A DNA stretch of 64,000 nt from Vibrio superstes (GTDB lineage Bacteria; Pseudomonadota; Gammaproteobacteria; Enterobacterales; Vibrionaceae). The position numbers and the translations under genes are program-made. Location of the stretch: NCBI RefSeq assembly GCF_003569005.1, contig NZ_BCUR01000004.1:1587111-1651110 (forward strand). The letters are read 5' to 3'. This document shows, piece by piece, positions 23,434-32,497 of this stretch; the stretch's first letter is position 1; the number at the start of each line of letters is the position of its first letter. A model generated the notes under the pieces. The model worked only from the letters and a program-made list of their open reading frames with translations, did no database searches and was not told where the DNA came from.

Positions 23434-25878
23434 TTATGCTTTGCTCAATGCTTTGATTTGAACGAGATTCGTGTGTTGCGGGTTACCCTTTGCCAATGGA
23501 CTTGGTCTTTGGGTGGTAAGCACGTTGATAGAGCCCGCATGATCGATTTTCTGACCATCAGGGGCATACCAAGCGCCCTCACCTAACGCAACAACGCGAG
23601 GTAGGATACGTGGCGTAACCTTAGCCGCGATATGCACTTCACCACGGTCGTTGAAGATACTGACCATATCGCCATTCTTGATTCCACGCTCTTCGGCATC
23701 AATTGGGTTAATCCAAACCTCTTGTGGAGCCGCGGCTTTTAGCAAAGCAACATTGCCATAAGTTGAGTGCGTTCTCGCCTTGTAGTGGAAGCCGGTCAAC
23801 TGTAGTGGATAGGTATCTATTTTCGGGTCATTGTGGCCTTCAAACGAATCGGCATAGACAGGAAGTGGGTGAATCACATCCCCTTCTTTTAGCTCCCAAG
23901 TTGCCGCAATCTCGGCAAGTGCTTCAGAGTAGATCTCAATTTTGCCACTTGGCGTATTAAGCGGGTTTGCTTGCGGATCCTTACGGAAGTCTTCATAGGC
24001 GATGTAGTCACGATTGTACTGACGCTTATAAATGCCCAGCTCTTTCATCTCTTCAAAAGTCGGTAGAGATGGGTCTTGCTTGCGAGTCTCAGCATACAAG
24101 TGTTCAACCCACTGCTCTTGTGTTCGACCTTCAGTAAACTCTTGTTCTACGCCCATGCGTTTTGCAAGCTGCGAACACATTTCATAGATACTCTTAGCTT
24201 CAAACTGTGGCTCAATCGCTTTTTGCGCGTAGATAAAGTACGGCGCATTCGCCGCTTTACCGTCCATTGCCCAGTCATCTTGCTCTGAAGTAGTTAAGTC
24301 TGGAAGAATGATATCCGCATATTTAGCCGATGACGTCATATGGTTATCAACCACTACAATCATTTCACACGCTTTATCATCTTGTAGGATGTCGTGCGTG
24401 CGGTTGATATCAGAGTGCTGATTGATCAAACAGTTACCTGCGTAGTTCCAAATCATCTTGATTGGATTTTGTAGACGCTCAACACCACGTACGCCGTCGG
24501 TTTTATCCGTCATTTCTTCATGACGGTAGATAGCGTCCGTCCATAGGAACATAGAGATAGAGGCCTTAACCGGGTTTGCTACCGTAGGGAAACGCACAAA
24601 CGGAATGTTAATATCACTCTCACGAGCACCCGTTGAACCGCCCGCGACACCCACAGAGCCTGTTAGCAAAGAAAGCATTGCGATAGCACGGCAAGCTAGC
24701 TCACCATTTGCTGTACGCTGTAATCCCCAGCCTTGGTGAATAGCACACGGCTTATTAGTGCCCATTTCACGAGCAAGCTTCACAATAGTGTCAACAGGGA
24801 TACCGGTGATCTTAGAGGCCCACTCAGGCGTTTTTTCAATACCGTCTGTATCTTTGCCTAGGATGTAAGACTTATAGTCACTGTTCTTAGGCGCAGAAGC
24901 CGGCAGTGTTTTCTCATCAAAGCCCACACAGTATTTGTCCAAGAACTCTTGGTCTACCAGGTCTTCTGTGATCATCACATAAGCCACACCCGCAACCAGC
25001 GCAGCATCGGTAGATGGGCGAATTGGAATCCATTGGTCTTCACGGCCACCAGCTGTGTCGGTGTACCTTGGATCAATGATGATGGTTTTTGCGTTAGATT
25101 TGTTTTTGCTCTCCACGTAGTGATGGATCAGACCACCACCGGACATGCGAGTTTCTGCTGGGTTGTTACCAAACTGAACATTCAGCTTAGTGTTCGCCAG
25201 ATCAGAGAAAGAGTTGTTGTTTGCCCAACCGCCGTAGGTGTAGCTCAGCCCCTTGGCAATCTGCGCCGTAGAATAATCGCCGTAGTGGTTCAAGTAACCA
25301 CCAGAAAGGTTCATCAAGCGCGCAATGAGGGTTTGTGCTGGCGGCCATGACTTAGTTACTGTGCCGCCTAAGGTACCTGTACCATAGTTTAGGTAGATAG
25401 AATCGTTACCATAATCTTTGATAAGACGCTGCATTGTACCCGCAACTTCATCGTATGCCTCTTCCCATGTGATACGCTTAAATTTGCCTTCACCACGTTT
25501 GCCTACGCGCTTCATTGGGTATTTCAAACGGTCAGGGTTGTAGACGCGGCGACGCATTGAACGGCCACGCAAACAGGCGCGAACTTGCGTACTTTCACCG
25601 TAGACATCACTGCCGGTGTTATCCGTTTCTACGTATTTGATTTCACCATCTTGTACGTGCATACGCAGGGGACAACGTGAACCACAGTTTACTGTACATG
25701 CACTCCATACCACTTTTTCATCAGAACTTTGTTTGACGGCTGCTGATACTGGGCTGGATTTAAATGGAAGGCTGATACCACTGGCCAGCGCTGCAACACC
25801 CCCTACTGCTGAAGACGCTTTTATGAAGCCTCTTCGAGTAAGGTTCATTACGCCTGACTCTTGATTATTTTTTGTCAT
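23434..25878 (-). CDS. dmsA: DMSO reductase catalytic subunit DmsA (molybdopterin)
   Basis: 814 residues. Twin-arginine signal (TRRGFIKASS, residues 14-23), so exported folded with its cofactor. Cys61, Cys65, Cys69 and Cys102 form the FS0 cluster site; Ser203 in GDYS is in the place of the Mo-ligand serine of DMSO reductases. C-terminal molydopterin dinucleotide-binding domain (TGFHYKARTHSTYGN...). Uses DMSO or related S-/N-oxides as terminal electron acceptor when oxygen is absent. A perfect FNR-type box lies 79-92 bases upstream. First gene of dmsABC. Confidence 0.95.
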   Translation of the reverse strand: MTKNNQESGVMNLTRRGFIKASSAVGGVAALASGISLPFKSSPVSAAVKQSSDEKVVWSACTVNCGSRCPLRMHVQDGEIKYVETDNTGSDVYGESTQVRACLRGRSMRRRVYNPDRLKYPMKRVGKRGEGKFKRITWEEAYDEVAGTMQRLIKDYGNDSIYLNYGTGTLGGTVTKSWPPAQTLIARLMNLSGGYLNHYGDYSTAQIAKGLSYTYGGWANNNSFSDLANTKLNVQFGNNPAETRMSGGGLIHHYVESKNKSNAKTIIIDPRYTDTAGGREDQWIPIRPSTDAALVAGVAYVMITEDLVDQEFLDKYCVGFDEKTLPASAPKNSDYKSYILGKDTDGIEKTPEWASKITGIPVDTIVKLAREMGTNKPCAIHQGWGLQRTANGELACRAIAMLSLLTGSVGVAGGSTGARESDINIPFVRFPTVANPVKASISMFLWTDAIYRHEEMTDKTDGVRGVERLQNPIKMIWNYAGNCLINQHSDINRTHDILQDDKACEMIVVVDNHMTSSAKYADIILPDLTTSEQDDWAMDGKAANAPYFIYAQKAIEPQFEAKSIYEMCSQLAKRMGVEQEFTEGRTQEQWVEHLYAETRKQDPSLPTFEEMKELGIYKRQYNRDYIAYEDFRKDPQANPLNTPSGKIEIYSEALAEIAATWELKEGDVIHPLPVYADSFEGHNDPKIDTYPLQLTGFHYKARTHSTYGNVALLKAAAPQEVWINPIDAEERGIKNGDMVSIFNDRGEVHIAAKVTPRILPRVVALGEGAWYAPDGQKIDHAGSINVLTTQRPSPLAKGNPQHTNLVQIKALSKA

Positions 25879-25956
25879 TCTAAGGTGCCTTTGTTCTAGT
25901 AATTACTACTACTTTATAGCTAGTGGGATAATTGACACTAATAGAAAAACCCTTGA

Positions 25957-25970
25957 TTGATTGATATCAA
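25957..25970. promoter_or_regulatory. FNR-type box between dmsA and torD-like gene
   Basis: TTGAT-TGAT-ATCAA is an exact match to the FNR consensus (TTGAT-N4-ATCAA). It lies in the 151-base divergent region, so FNR could turn on both dmsABC and the chaperone/napF genes without oxygen. Confidence 0.85.
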
Positions 25971-26029
25971 GTACAGCTCAAAAATAGTTTTTACGTGCTA
26001 GAACTTAGAGGCAAACCATAGACAGTGAA

Positions 26030-26644
26030 ATGAATTTAAATATACTAAATCGTCATCATCTATGCGGATTTTTACGAATGATTCTCAATACAGCTAAGCT
26101 CGTCGGTTCCCTCTTTTATGAGCGCTGGACAAAACAAGAATTAGCCCAAATTTTAGCCGCTCTGGCTGAAGAAAACGTCGTTTCCGAGCCATGTATTGAT
26201 GCGCTAGAGGCGCAATCTAAAGAAGCACTAGAGCACAGTTTTTCCCACCTATTTGAAGGACTAGGCGATATGCCTGCTCCTCCATGGGGTTCAGTGTATC
26301 TTGACAAAGACCGAGTGGTCTTTGGCGATTCGACCGTGGAGTATCGTGCATTTCTTACCAGCCATGGAATATCGCTCGACACGGGCTTGAGAGAGCCGGA
26401 AGACCAATTTGGCTTGACCTTGTACGCCTTTTCTCAACTGCTTAGCGAGGAAAAAGAACAAGCAGCCAAGCGATTACTTGAGTACCATCAGCTTCCTTGG
26501 GCACTCCCTTACTTAGACTTGCTTGCTGAGAAAGCCGATAATCCGTTCTATAGCGTTTTGGCTGTTGATATCAAAACTTGGCTGATGCAAGTTTCAACTG
26601 AATTACAATTAAACATTGTAAATAGAAAGCTGTATCTCGATTAA
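26030..26644 (+). CDS. TorD/DmsD-family redox enzyme maturation chaperone
   Basis: 204 residues (or 188 if the ATG at 26078 is used; neither has a strong ribosome site, and family similarity begins near ILNTAKLVGSLFYERWT). All-helical TorD-like protein with a conserved-looking PAPPWGSVYLD segment and a C-terminal region like the family (LLEYHQLPWALPYLDLLAEKADNPFY). Chaperones of this family bind the TAT signal of molybdoenzymes and hold them until cofactor is inserted; the divergent dmsA is the likely client. napF-like starts two bases after its stop. Confidence 0.88.
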   Translation: MNLNILNRHHLCGFLRMILNTAKLVGSLFYERWTKQELAQILAALAEENVVSEPCIDALEAQSKEALEHSFSHLFEGLGDMPAPPWGSVYLDKDRVVFGDSTVEYRAFLTSHGISLDTGLREPEDQFGLTLYAFSQLLSEEKEQAAKRLLEYHQLPWALPYLDLLAEKADNPFYSVLAVDIKTWLMQVSTELQLNIVNRKLYLD

Positions 26645-26646
26645 CT

Positions 26647-27156
26647 ATGTCCGACGCTATTGATACGAACCGCAGAGGCTTCTTAACCCGTTTATCCAAA
26701 CCGGTTACCACGCTAAGTGCGCAAGCTGAACCGACACCAAGAGTAGCAGCTCGCCCACCCCAAGCGGTAGATGAAGCCCTGTTTACTCGTCTGTGTGACG
26801 GGTGCGGAAAATGCGCAGGTGCTTGTCCTAACAGTATCGTGCACGTTCGCGAGGGCTTTGCACGTATCGATATGGACTACAACGAATGTAGCCTTTGCCA
26901 AGAATGCACCAAAGTGTGTCCCACTGGCGCGCTCAATGTAAACGTCAAAGGGCACATAGATCTTATTCCAAGCTTTTCACAAGGGTGTGACAACTACCTT
27001 CAGCTTGCTTGTACTCTATGCCAGTCCAGTTGCACTCTCGCCGCTATTCACATAGAGGAAGATGAACTGCCACGGATTGATACCCAGCGATGTAACGGCT
27101 GCGGGCAATGCCAGTCTTCGTGCTACGTTAACGCCATCACTATGGTGGCAAGCTAG
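26647..27156 (+). CDS. napF: NapF-like ferredoxin-type protein
   Basis: 169 residues, length of NapF. N-terminal NRRGFLTRLSK resembles the usual NapF start. Cysteine groups: CDGCGKCAGACP (about 56-67), CSLCQECTKVCP (about 88-99), CTLCQSSC and CNGCGQCQSSC. The last two groups do not end in Pro, a common NapF feature. In other bacteria NapF acts on maturation of molybdoenzymes in the cytosol. Here it is coupled to a TorD-type chaperone and lies beside dmsA, not napA, so it may serve DMSO reductase. Confidence 0.85.
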   Translation: MSDAIDTNRRGFLTRLSKPVTTLSAQAEPTPRVAARPPQAVDEALFTRLCDGCGKCAGACPNSIVHVREGFARIDMDYNECSLCQECTKVCPTGALNVNVKGHIDLIPSFSQGCDNYLQLACTLCQSSCTLAAIHIEEDELPRIDTQRCNGCGQCQSSCYVNAITMVAS

Positions 27157-27168
27157 ATTCAACTCAAA

Positions 27169-27196
27169 AAAAATGCTCCTAAATAGGAGCATTTTT
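27169..27196. terminator. Bidirectional terminator between napF-like and OMP genes
   Basis: 12-bp stem AAAAATGCTCCT / AGGAGCATTTTT with a 4-base loop. Serves two converging genes. Confidence 0.88.
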
Positions 27197-27212
27197 CATG
27201 CTTGATTGGGTA

Positions 27213-27704
27213 TTACAGAAAGTGGAATGTTGCGTTTAGCGTGAACGAATCAATGTTGCCAGCATCACCGACCTCAAAGTTTTGGTATCCCGCGCCCACT
27301 GAAATCATATCAATGACGAAGTACTCTACGCCTACGCCGTACATCAAATCATAGCCGTCATCGCTATCTGCACTCGCTCGACCACTCACATCGTAGCGGT
27401 TTGCACCAAGGCGACCGTATATGTGCACAGGGCCTAGGTCTACACTTGGCTTAATGCCCACGTAGAAAGAGTCAGCATCGAACTCTTGTCCATCAAACTT
27501 AAATTTACCGTGATTCCAGTAGCCTGCCTCAATACCGATGATCGGTAAGATACCTGTACCTACATGTAGGCCAAATGTAGTGTTGTCATCGCTACCGAAA
27601 GAAGCTTGACCTACTGCACCACCCGCGTATAACCATGAATCTGCAGCTGCCATAGACGAAACACTCATCAGACCAATGGCAAGAGCATGTTTAACGTACT
27701 TCAT
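27213..27704 (-). CDS. Small outer-membrane beta-barrel protein
   Basis: 163 residues. Signal peptide (MKYVKHALAIGLMSVSSMAAA) followed by alternating strand pattern and a C-terminal FTLNATFHF-L that acts as the barrel-assembly signal. About eight strands, like OmpA-transmembrane or OmpX-type proteins. Function unknown. Confidence 0.8.
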   Translation of the reverse strand: MKYVKHALAIGLMSVSSMAAADSWLYAGGAVGQASFGSDDNTTFGLHVGTGILPIIGIEAGYWNHGKFKFDGQEFDADSFYVGIKPSVDLGPVHIYGRLGANRYDVSGRASADSDDGYDLMYGVGVEYFVIDMISVGAGYQNFEVGDAGNIDSFTLNATFHFL

Positions 27705-27778
27705 TCTAACTTCCTGTTTTAGTTGTGGTTTTACTTTGTCACATTATGAACCATAAATGACAAAATCACAGCATAGAA

Positions 27779-30700
27779 TTACGCATTATCAATAGCATTT
27801 CGGATGCGTTTATCAGAAATCGGATACGGTGTGCCCAATTGTTGAGCAAAAAAACTGACTCGCAATTCCTGAAGCATCCAATGAATCTCTTTGACTGATT
27901 CAGGTACTACCGCGCCCTTTGGTATCTTATTCTTTAGCTCTTGGTACTCTTTCGCCACAGCCTCGATCTTGAGGAGTTGCAAACGGTCGCGGTTAGGGTC
28001 GATAGGTAGCTTTTCCATACGCCTTTCAATAGCACGCATATAACGCAAAATATCCGGCAATTTCTTCCAGCCACAATCGGTGGCAAAGCCTTTGTAGATA
28101 AGCCCTTCCACTTGCGCCTTAATATCAGACAAGGCAAACGCCATGCTAAGGTCAACACGCCCTTTCAGCTTTTTATTGATATTAAAGGCAGTGGTCAAGA
28201 TCGCTTCTACCTGCTTTGCAATATCAACCACAGTATCACCAAGCTCTGCACGTACATGCTCTTTCAGCGCTTCAAACTTATCAGACTCCCATACAAGTCC
28301 GCCCTGCTCTTCAATCAGCTTATCAACACCACAAGCAATGCAGTCATCAATAAGATCCAGCACCTTTCCAAACGGGTTAAAATACAGGCCTAGTTTCGAC
28401 TTGTTCGGCAGATTCTGATGCAAGTACTTAATTGGAGAAGGAACATTGAGCAAGACCAAACGGCGCTGACCCGCTTGCATCGCTTGTTGCTGTTCATATT
28501 CAGTCTCAAACAGCTTGATTTCAACGCTTTGCTTGGCGTCGACAATGGCTGGATATGCCTTAACTTGATACCCACCACGCTTTTGTTCATACACACGCGG
28601 GATCTCACCAAAGCTCCATGTGTGGAGATCTTTTTGTTCGATGTCGTCATCCGCCACCTTAGAGAGGGTTTGTTGTACCTTCTCTTTTAGGCTGTCTTTA
28701 AGTTCATACAGATCCGCATGCTCTTTCAATTTGCGATTGCGATGATCGACAGCGCGGAAGGTAACCTTAAGGTGATCTGGGATCTGCTCTAACTTCCAGT
28801 CTTCTCTTAGTACCTCTACGCCCGTCATACGGCGCAGCTCTTTCTCTAGGCTGTCAAGCAATGGGGCTTCCATTGGCGTAACTCGAGACAGGAACGCATC
28901 CGCATAATTAGGCGCAGGTACAAAGTTACGGCGCAATGTTTTAGGCAATGCCTTGATTAAGCTCACCACCAGTTCATGACGAAGGCCTGGGATCTGCCAA
29001 TCAAACCCTTCTGGCTGAACTTGGTTTAATACCGGTAACGGAATGTGCACCGTGACACCGTCACTATTATCACCAGGCTCAAACTGATAACTCAGCTTTA
29101 ACTTTAGGCCGTTTTGATGCCAAAAGTTTGGATAATCTAATTCAGTGACGTGCGATGCGTCACCACGAAATAGCATCTCTTTTTCAAAGTTAAGTAACTC
29201 AGGATTGGCTTTACGCTCTGTATTCCACCATGTATCAAAGTGGCGGCCTGAGATGGCATCGGTTGAGACTCGCTGATCGTAAAAGTCAAACAACTCATCG
29301 TCATCCACCAAGATATCGCGGCGACGAGATTTGTGCTCAAGCTCTTCAACTTCTTTTAATAGCTTACGGTTTTGCTTAAAGAAGTGGTGCTTGGTTTCCC
29401 AATCCCCTTCCACCATAGCGGCGCGGATAAACAACTCTCGACAGAGCGTTGGATCAACCGGGCCATAGTTTACAGTGCGTTTTGGCACGATCGGAATACC
29501 GTATAAGGTTACTTTTTCGTGAGCCTGCACTGCGGCTTGTTTCTTAGACCAATGGGGTTCACTGTAGCTGCGCTTTATAAGGTGTTTAGCCAGTGGTTCG
29601 ATCCATTCTGGTTGAATCTTAGCCACAATACGTCCCCACAGACGGGAAGTCTCCACCAGTTCAGCCGTCATTACCCATTTAGGCTGCTTCTTAAACAGGC
29701 CTGATGCAGGAAAGATATGGAAGCGAGCGTTACGAGCACCTTGGTATTCATTTTTTTCTTGGTCTTTCATGCCTACATGCGACAGCATGCCACTGAGCAA
29801 TGCACAATGTACTGACTGATAGTCTGCAGGTTCATCGTTGACCTTAATATCCAATTCACGCAATGATTGGCTAAGCTGGAAGTACAAGTCTTGCCACTCA
29901 CGAACGCGCAAGTAGTTGAGATAGTCTTGCTTGCACTGACGGCGGAACTGATTCCCCGATAATGCTTTCTGCTGAGTCTTGATGTATTCCCATAGGTTCA
30001 CAAAGCTCAAGAAGTCCGAATCTTTATCAAAGAATCGACGGTGCTTATCATCTGAGGATTGCTGTTTATCGCTTGGGCGCTCACGAGGGTCTTGAATAGA
30101 TAGCGCAGAGGCAATGATCATCACCTCTTTAGCACAGCCAAGACGAGGCGATTCAATCACCATACGTCCAAGGCGAGGGTCAATCGGTAACCGAGCTAAC
30201 TTACGACCAATACCCGTTAGGCGCTTACGCGGGTCGTTAGCGGTCGGGTTGATGGCACCAAGCTCTTCAAGGAGTCGCACACCGTCTTGAATGTTGCGGC
30301 GATCTGGTTTTTCTACAAATGGGAAGGCTTCTATATCACCAAGCCCTAAAGCCGTCATCTGCAGAATAACGGACGCAAGGTTAGTGCGCAGTATTTCTGG
30401 ATCGGTAAATTCAGGACGAGACAAGAAATCCTCTTCTGAATAAAGCCTGATACAAATACCCTCAGCAACACGGCCACAACGTCCTTTACGCTGGTTTGCA
30501 CTCGCTTGTGAGACCGCTTCAATAGGCAGTCTCTGTACTTTGGTACGATAAGAGTAGCGACTAATGCGCGCTGTACCTGGGTCAATGACATAGCGAATGC
30601 CCGGTACTGTCAAAGAGGTTTCTGCAACGTTGGTTGCCAGTACAATTCGGCGACCACTATGAGACTGGAAGATCCGATTTTGCTCAGACGATGAAAGCCT

Positions 30701-31684
30701 TGCGTAAAGCGGCACGATTTCGGTATCGCGAAGGTTGCGTTTACTCAGAGCATCTGCGGTATCACGTATTTCACGCTCACCGTTCATAAAGATCAGGATA
30801 TCCCCTAGCCCCTCATCACAAAGCTCATCAACCGCTTCAAAGATACCTTCAAGCTGGTCTCTATCGACATCATCTTCTCCAGACAAGGGACGATAACGAG
30901 TATCAACCGGATAGGTACGACCTGAAACCTCAATAATAGGCGCATCGTTAAAGTGCTTAGAGAAGCGCTCTGGATCGATAGTTGCCGAGGTAATAATGAT
31001 TTTAAGATCAGGGCGCTTAGGTAAGATGTTTCTCAGATAGCCCAGAATAAAGTCGATGTTGAGGCTTCGTTCATGCGCTTCATCAATAATAATGGTGTCG
31101 TATTGGTTCAAGTAGCGATCATGCTGTATCTCTGCCAGTAAGATACCGTCTGTCATCAATTTAACTTGAGTATTTTCACTGATCTTGTCGTTAAAACGCA
31201 CCTTATAGCCGACGAATTCGCCTAGCTGCGTTTCCATCTCTTCGGCAATACGACTCGCCACTGAACGCGCCGCAAGACGCCTTGGCTGAGTGTGACCAAT
31301 TAAGCCCTTTTTACCTCGTCCTAATTCTGCACAGATCTTAGGAAGCTGTGTCGTCTTGCCAGAGCCCGTTTCACCGGCAACGATCACCACCTGATTCTCT
31401 GCAATCGCCTTGGCGATATCATCGCGCTTTTGGCTTACCGGTAAGATTTCAGGGTAGTCAATGGTGGGCGTATTCGATTGGCGAGACTGCACCGTCATCA
31501 TGGACTTGGCAATATCTAATGCGATTTCATCAAACACGGTATTTTTAGCACTCTCTTTCTTGATGCGACATGCGCCTTGAATGCGTTTAGATAGGCGAAA
31601 GCGATCCTTTATCATGCACTCTTTAAGAGCGGCTTTAAGAGAGGTAGCGGTGTTTGTCTGTTTTTGAGGCTGAGATTGGGTCAA
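27779..31684 (-). CDS. hrpA: ATP-dependent RNA helicase HrpA
   Basis: 1301 residues, length of E. coli HrpA (1300). Walker A GETGSGKT at 104-111, DEAH at 201-204, SAT motif (ITSATID), helicase C-terminal QRKGRCGRV, then HA2, OB-fold and the long HrpA-specific C-terminal domain (DUF3418 region). A DEAH-box 3'-5' RNA helicase, linked in E. coli to rescue of stalled ribosomes and mRNA processing. Single gene. Confidence 0.96.
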   Translation of the reverse strand: MTQSQPQKQTNTATSLKAALKECMIKDRFRLSKRIQGACRIKKESAKNTVFDEIALDIAKSMMTVQSRQSNTPTIDYPEILPVSQKRDDIAKAIAENQVVIVAGETGSGKTTQLPKICAELGRGKKGLIGHTQPRRLAARSVASRIAEEMETQLGEFVGYKVRFNDKISENTQVKLMTDGILLAEIQHDRYLNQYDTIIIDEAHERSLNIDFILGYLRNILPKRPDLKIIITSATIDPERFSKHFNDAPIIEVSGRTYPVDTRYRPLSGEDDVDRDQLEGIFEAVDELCDEGLGDILIFMNGEREIRDTADALSKRNLRDTEIVPLYARLSSSEQNRIFQSHSGRRIVLATNVAETSLTVPGIRYVIDPGTARISRYSYRTKVQRLPIEAVSQASANQRKGRCGRVAEGICIRLYSEEDFLSRPEFTDPEILRTNLASVILQMTALGLGDIEAFPFVEKPDRRNIQDGVRLLEELGAINPTANDPRKRLTGIGRKLARLPIDPRLGRMVIESPRLGCAKEVMIIASALSIQDPRERPSDKQQSSDDKHRRFFDKDSDFLSFVNLWEYIKTQQKALSGNQFRRQCKQDYLNYLRVREWQDLYFQLSQSLRELDIKVNDEPADYQSVHCALLSGMLSHVGMKDQEKNEYQGARNARFHIFPASGLFKKQPKWVMTAELVETSRLWGRIVAKIQPEWIEPLAKHLIKRSYSEPHWSKKQAAVQAHEKVTLYGIPIVPKRTVNYGPVDPTLCRELFIRAAMVEGDWETKHHFFKQNRKLLKEVEELEHKSRRRDILVDDDELFDFYDQRVSTDAISGRHFDTWWNTERKANPELLNFEKEMLFRGDASHVTELDYPNFWHQNGLKLKLSYQFEPGDNSDGVTVHIPLPVLNQVQPEGFDWQIPGLRHELVVSLIKALPKTLRRNFVPAPNYADAFLSRVTPMEAPLLDSLEKELRRMTGVEVLREDWKLEQIPDHLKVTFRAVDHRNRKLKEHADLYELKDSLKEKVQQTLSKVADDDIEQKDLHTWSFGEIPRVYEQKRGGYQVKAYPAIVDAKQSVEIKLFETEYEQQQAMQAGQRRLVLLNVPSPIKYLHQNLPNKSKLGLYFNPFGKVLDLIDDCIACGVDKLIEEQGGLVWESDKFEALKEHVRAELGDTVVDIAKQVEAILTTAFNINKKLKGRVDLSMAFALSDIKAQVEGLIYKGFATDCGWKKLPDILRYMRAIERRMEKLPIDPNRDRLQLLKIEAVAKEYQELKNKIPKGAVVPESVKEIHWMLQELRVSFFAQQLGTPYPISDKRIRNAIDNA

Positions 31685-31844
31685 AACGATTCCGAACTGA
31701 TAACTATGAAAGGTATAACTCGCTAAATTGTATCACAATAGGCTTAAAAATCGTGTATTTGGTTCAGCGATAATTACCTTGCAATGATCCATTTAGGCTG
31801 GGTTGCGTAAGTGTTTTCACTCTTCTTTGGCAAGCGAGGAACGC

Positions 31845-32096
31845 ATGGAACTTCTAATTGAATCTCTGGAAGGTGATATTTATTTGGCGTATCAAGTTCA
31901 GGGGACGCACAAAGCGCCGTTGCGAGACCAACACAACAACCCTAGGACTTTTCGTAGCCTTGAGCAGGTGCGAGAGCACTGCTCAGGGGAAAATTATCAA
32001 TCCGCCTCGCTATTGCAAGCAACCGCATATGATGAAATGTGTGGCTTTGGTGAGTCAGAGAGAAATGCTACTGTTATGAACTTAAATTGGTTTTAG
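31845..32096 (+). CDS. Small DUF6482-like protein (83 aa)
   Basis: The ATG at 31845 is preferred over one at 31803 because GAGG lies just upstream and the product then begins MELLIESLEGDIYLAYQ, the pattern of DUF6482-type proteins. It contains a PLRDQHNNPRTFRSLEQVREH segment. Cytosolic, unknown function. Family name from memory. Confidence 0.65.
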   Translation: MELLIESLEGDIYLAYQVQGTHKAPLRDQHNNPRTFRSLEQVREHCSGENYQSASLLQATAYDEMCGFGESERNATVMNLNWF

Positions 32097-32124
32097 TGCC
32101 TTTGCAGTTTATCGGTCACACATA

Positions 32125-32155
32125 AAAAAAGAGGCTCTCTATGAGCCTCTTTTTT
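32125..32155. terminator. Bidirectional terminator, DUF6482-like gene / ancestral OMP gene
   Basis: 13-bp stem AAAAAAGAGGCTC / GAGCCTCTTTTTT with a 5-base loop. It sits 18 bases beyond the old stop codon of the interrupted outer-membrane gene (32174), so before island insertion it served both converging genes. Confidence 0.9.
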
Positions 32156-32173
32156 GTGTATCGCTTGTTTGTT

Positions 32174-32207
32174 TTAGAAATCAAACTGCAAATAGACGCT
32201 ATTGTAG
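32174..32207 (-). pseudogene. Detached original 3' end of the MipA/OmpV-like gene
   Basis: Read on the minus strand in the frame of the gene at 39192, this gives YNSVYLQFDF and stop. The codons TAC AAT AGC GT are identical to those at the live gene's junction (39214-39225), after which the two diverge. QFDF with terminal Phe is a typical barrel-assembly ending, so this is the native tail cut off by the island. Confidence 0.85.
32196..32207. repeat. Left attachment core (attL) of the island
   Basis: ACGCTATTGTAG, repeated in the same orientation at 39214-39225. Marks the left island boundary. Confidence 0.78.
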
Positions 32208-32497
32208 CTGATAGTACGCACACACTTTATTTGAGCTTATACTAAAGTTATTATGTGACCGTGCACCCATAAACTTTAGCTTGTTATGATTTAAATACTC
32301 TGATTCCCCAGTTAAACTTTTGACGGCTAGTACGCTTAATAAGCGCACACTTAGCGCATTAACTAAGTTTACTTTGTCAGTGAGGCTCTCAGACCGTCTT
32401 TAAGCGGTCCTTTAACGGTAACTCTAGAGCTACTTCATATATTAATGCCTCACCACAAGTCCTCAGGCCTATTTGTGCATTGTTTGAAAGTGTTTTC
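32208..32497. other. Left end of the island, non-coding
   Basis: 290 bases with no gene. Contains an imperfect inverted repeat (CTAAAGTTATTATG near 32238 with CATAAACTTTAG near 32268) and two TAGTACGC motifs (near 32213 and 32327), the second followed by AAGCGCACACTT. These may be recombinase arms; no direct evidence. Confidence 0.4.

Noticed and set aside
24949..25350. 133-codon frame antisense to dmsA
   Set aside because: Shadow frame of a well-supported conserved gene with no ribosome site.
32160..32260. tRNA or tmRNA gene as the island's insertion target
   Set aside because: No cloverleaf or T-loop sequence is present; both cores lie in the coding frame of the outer-membrane gene.
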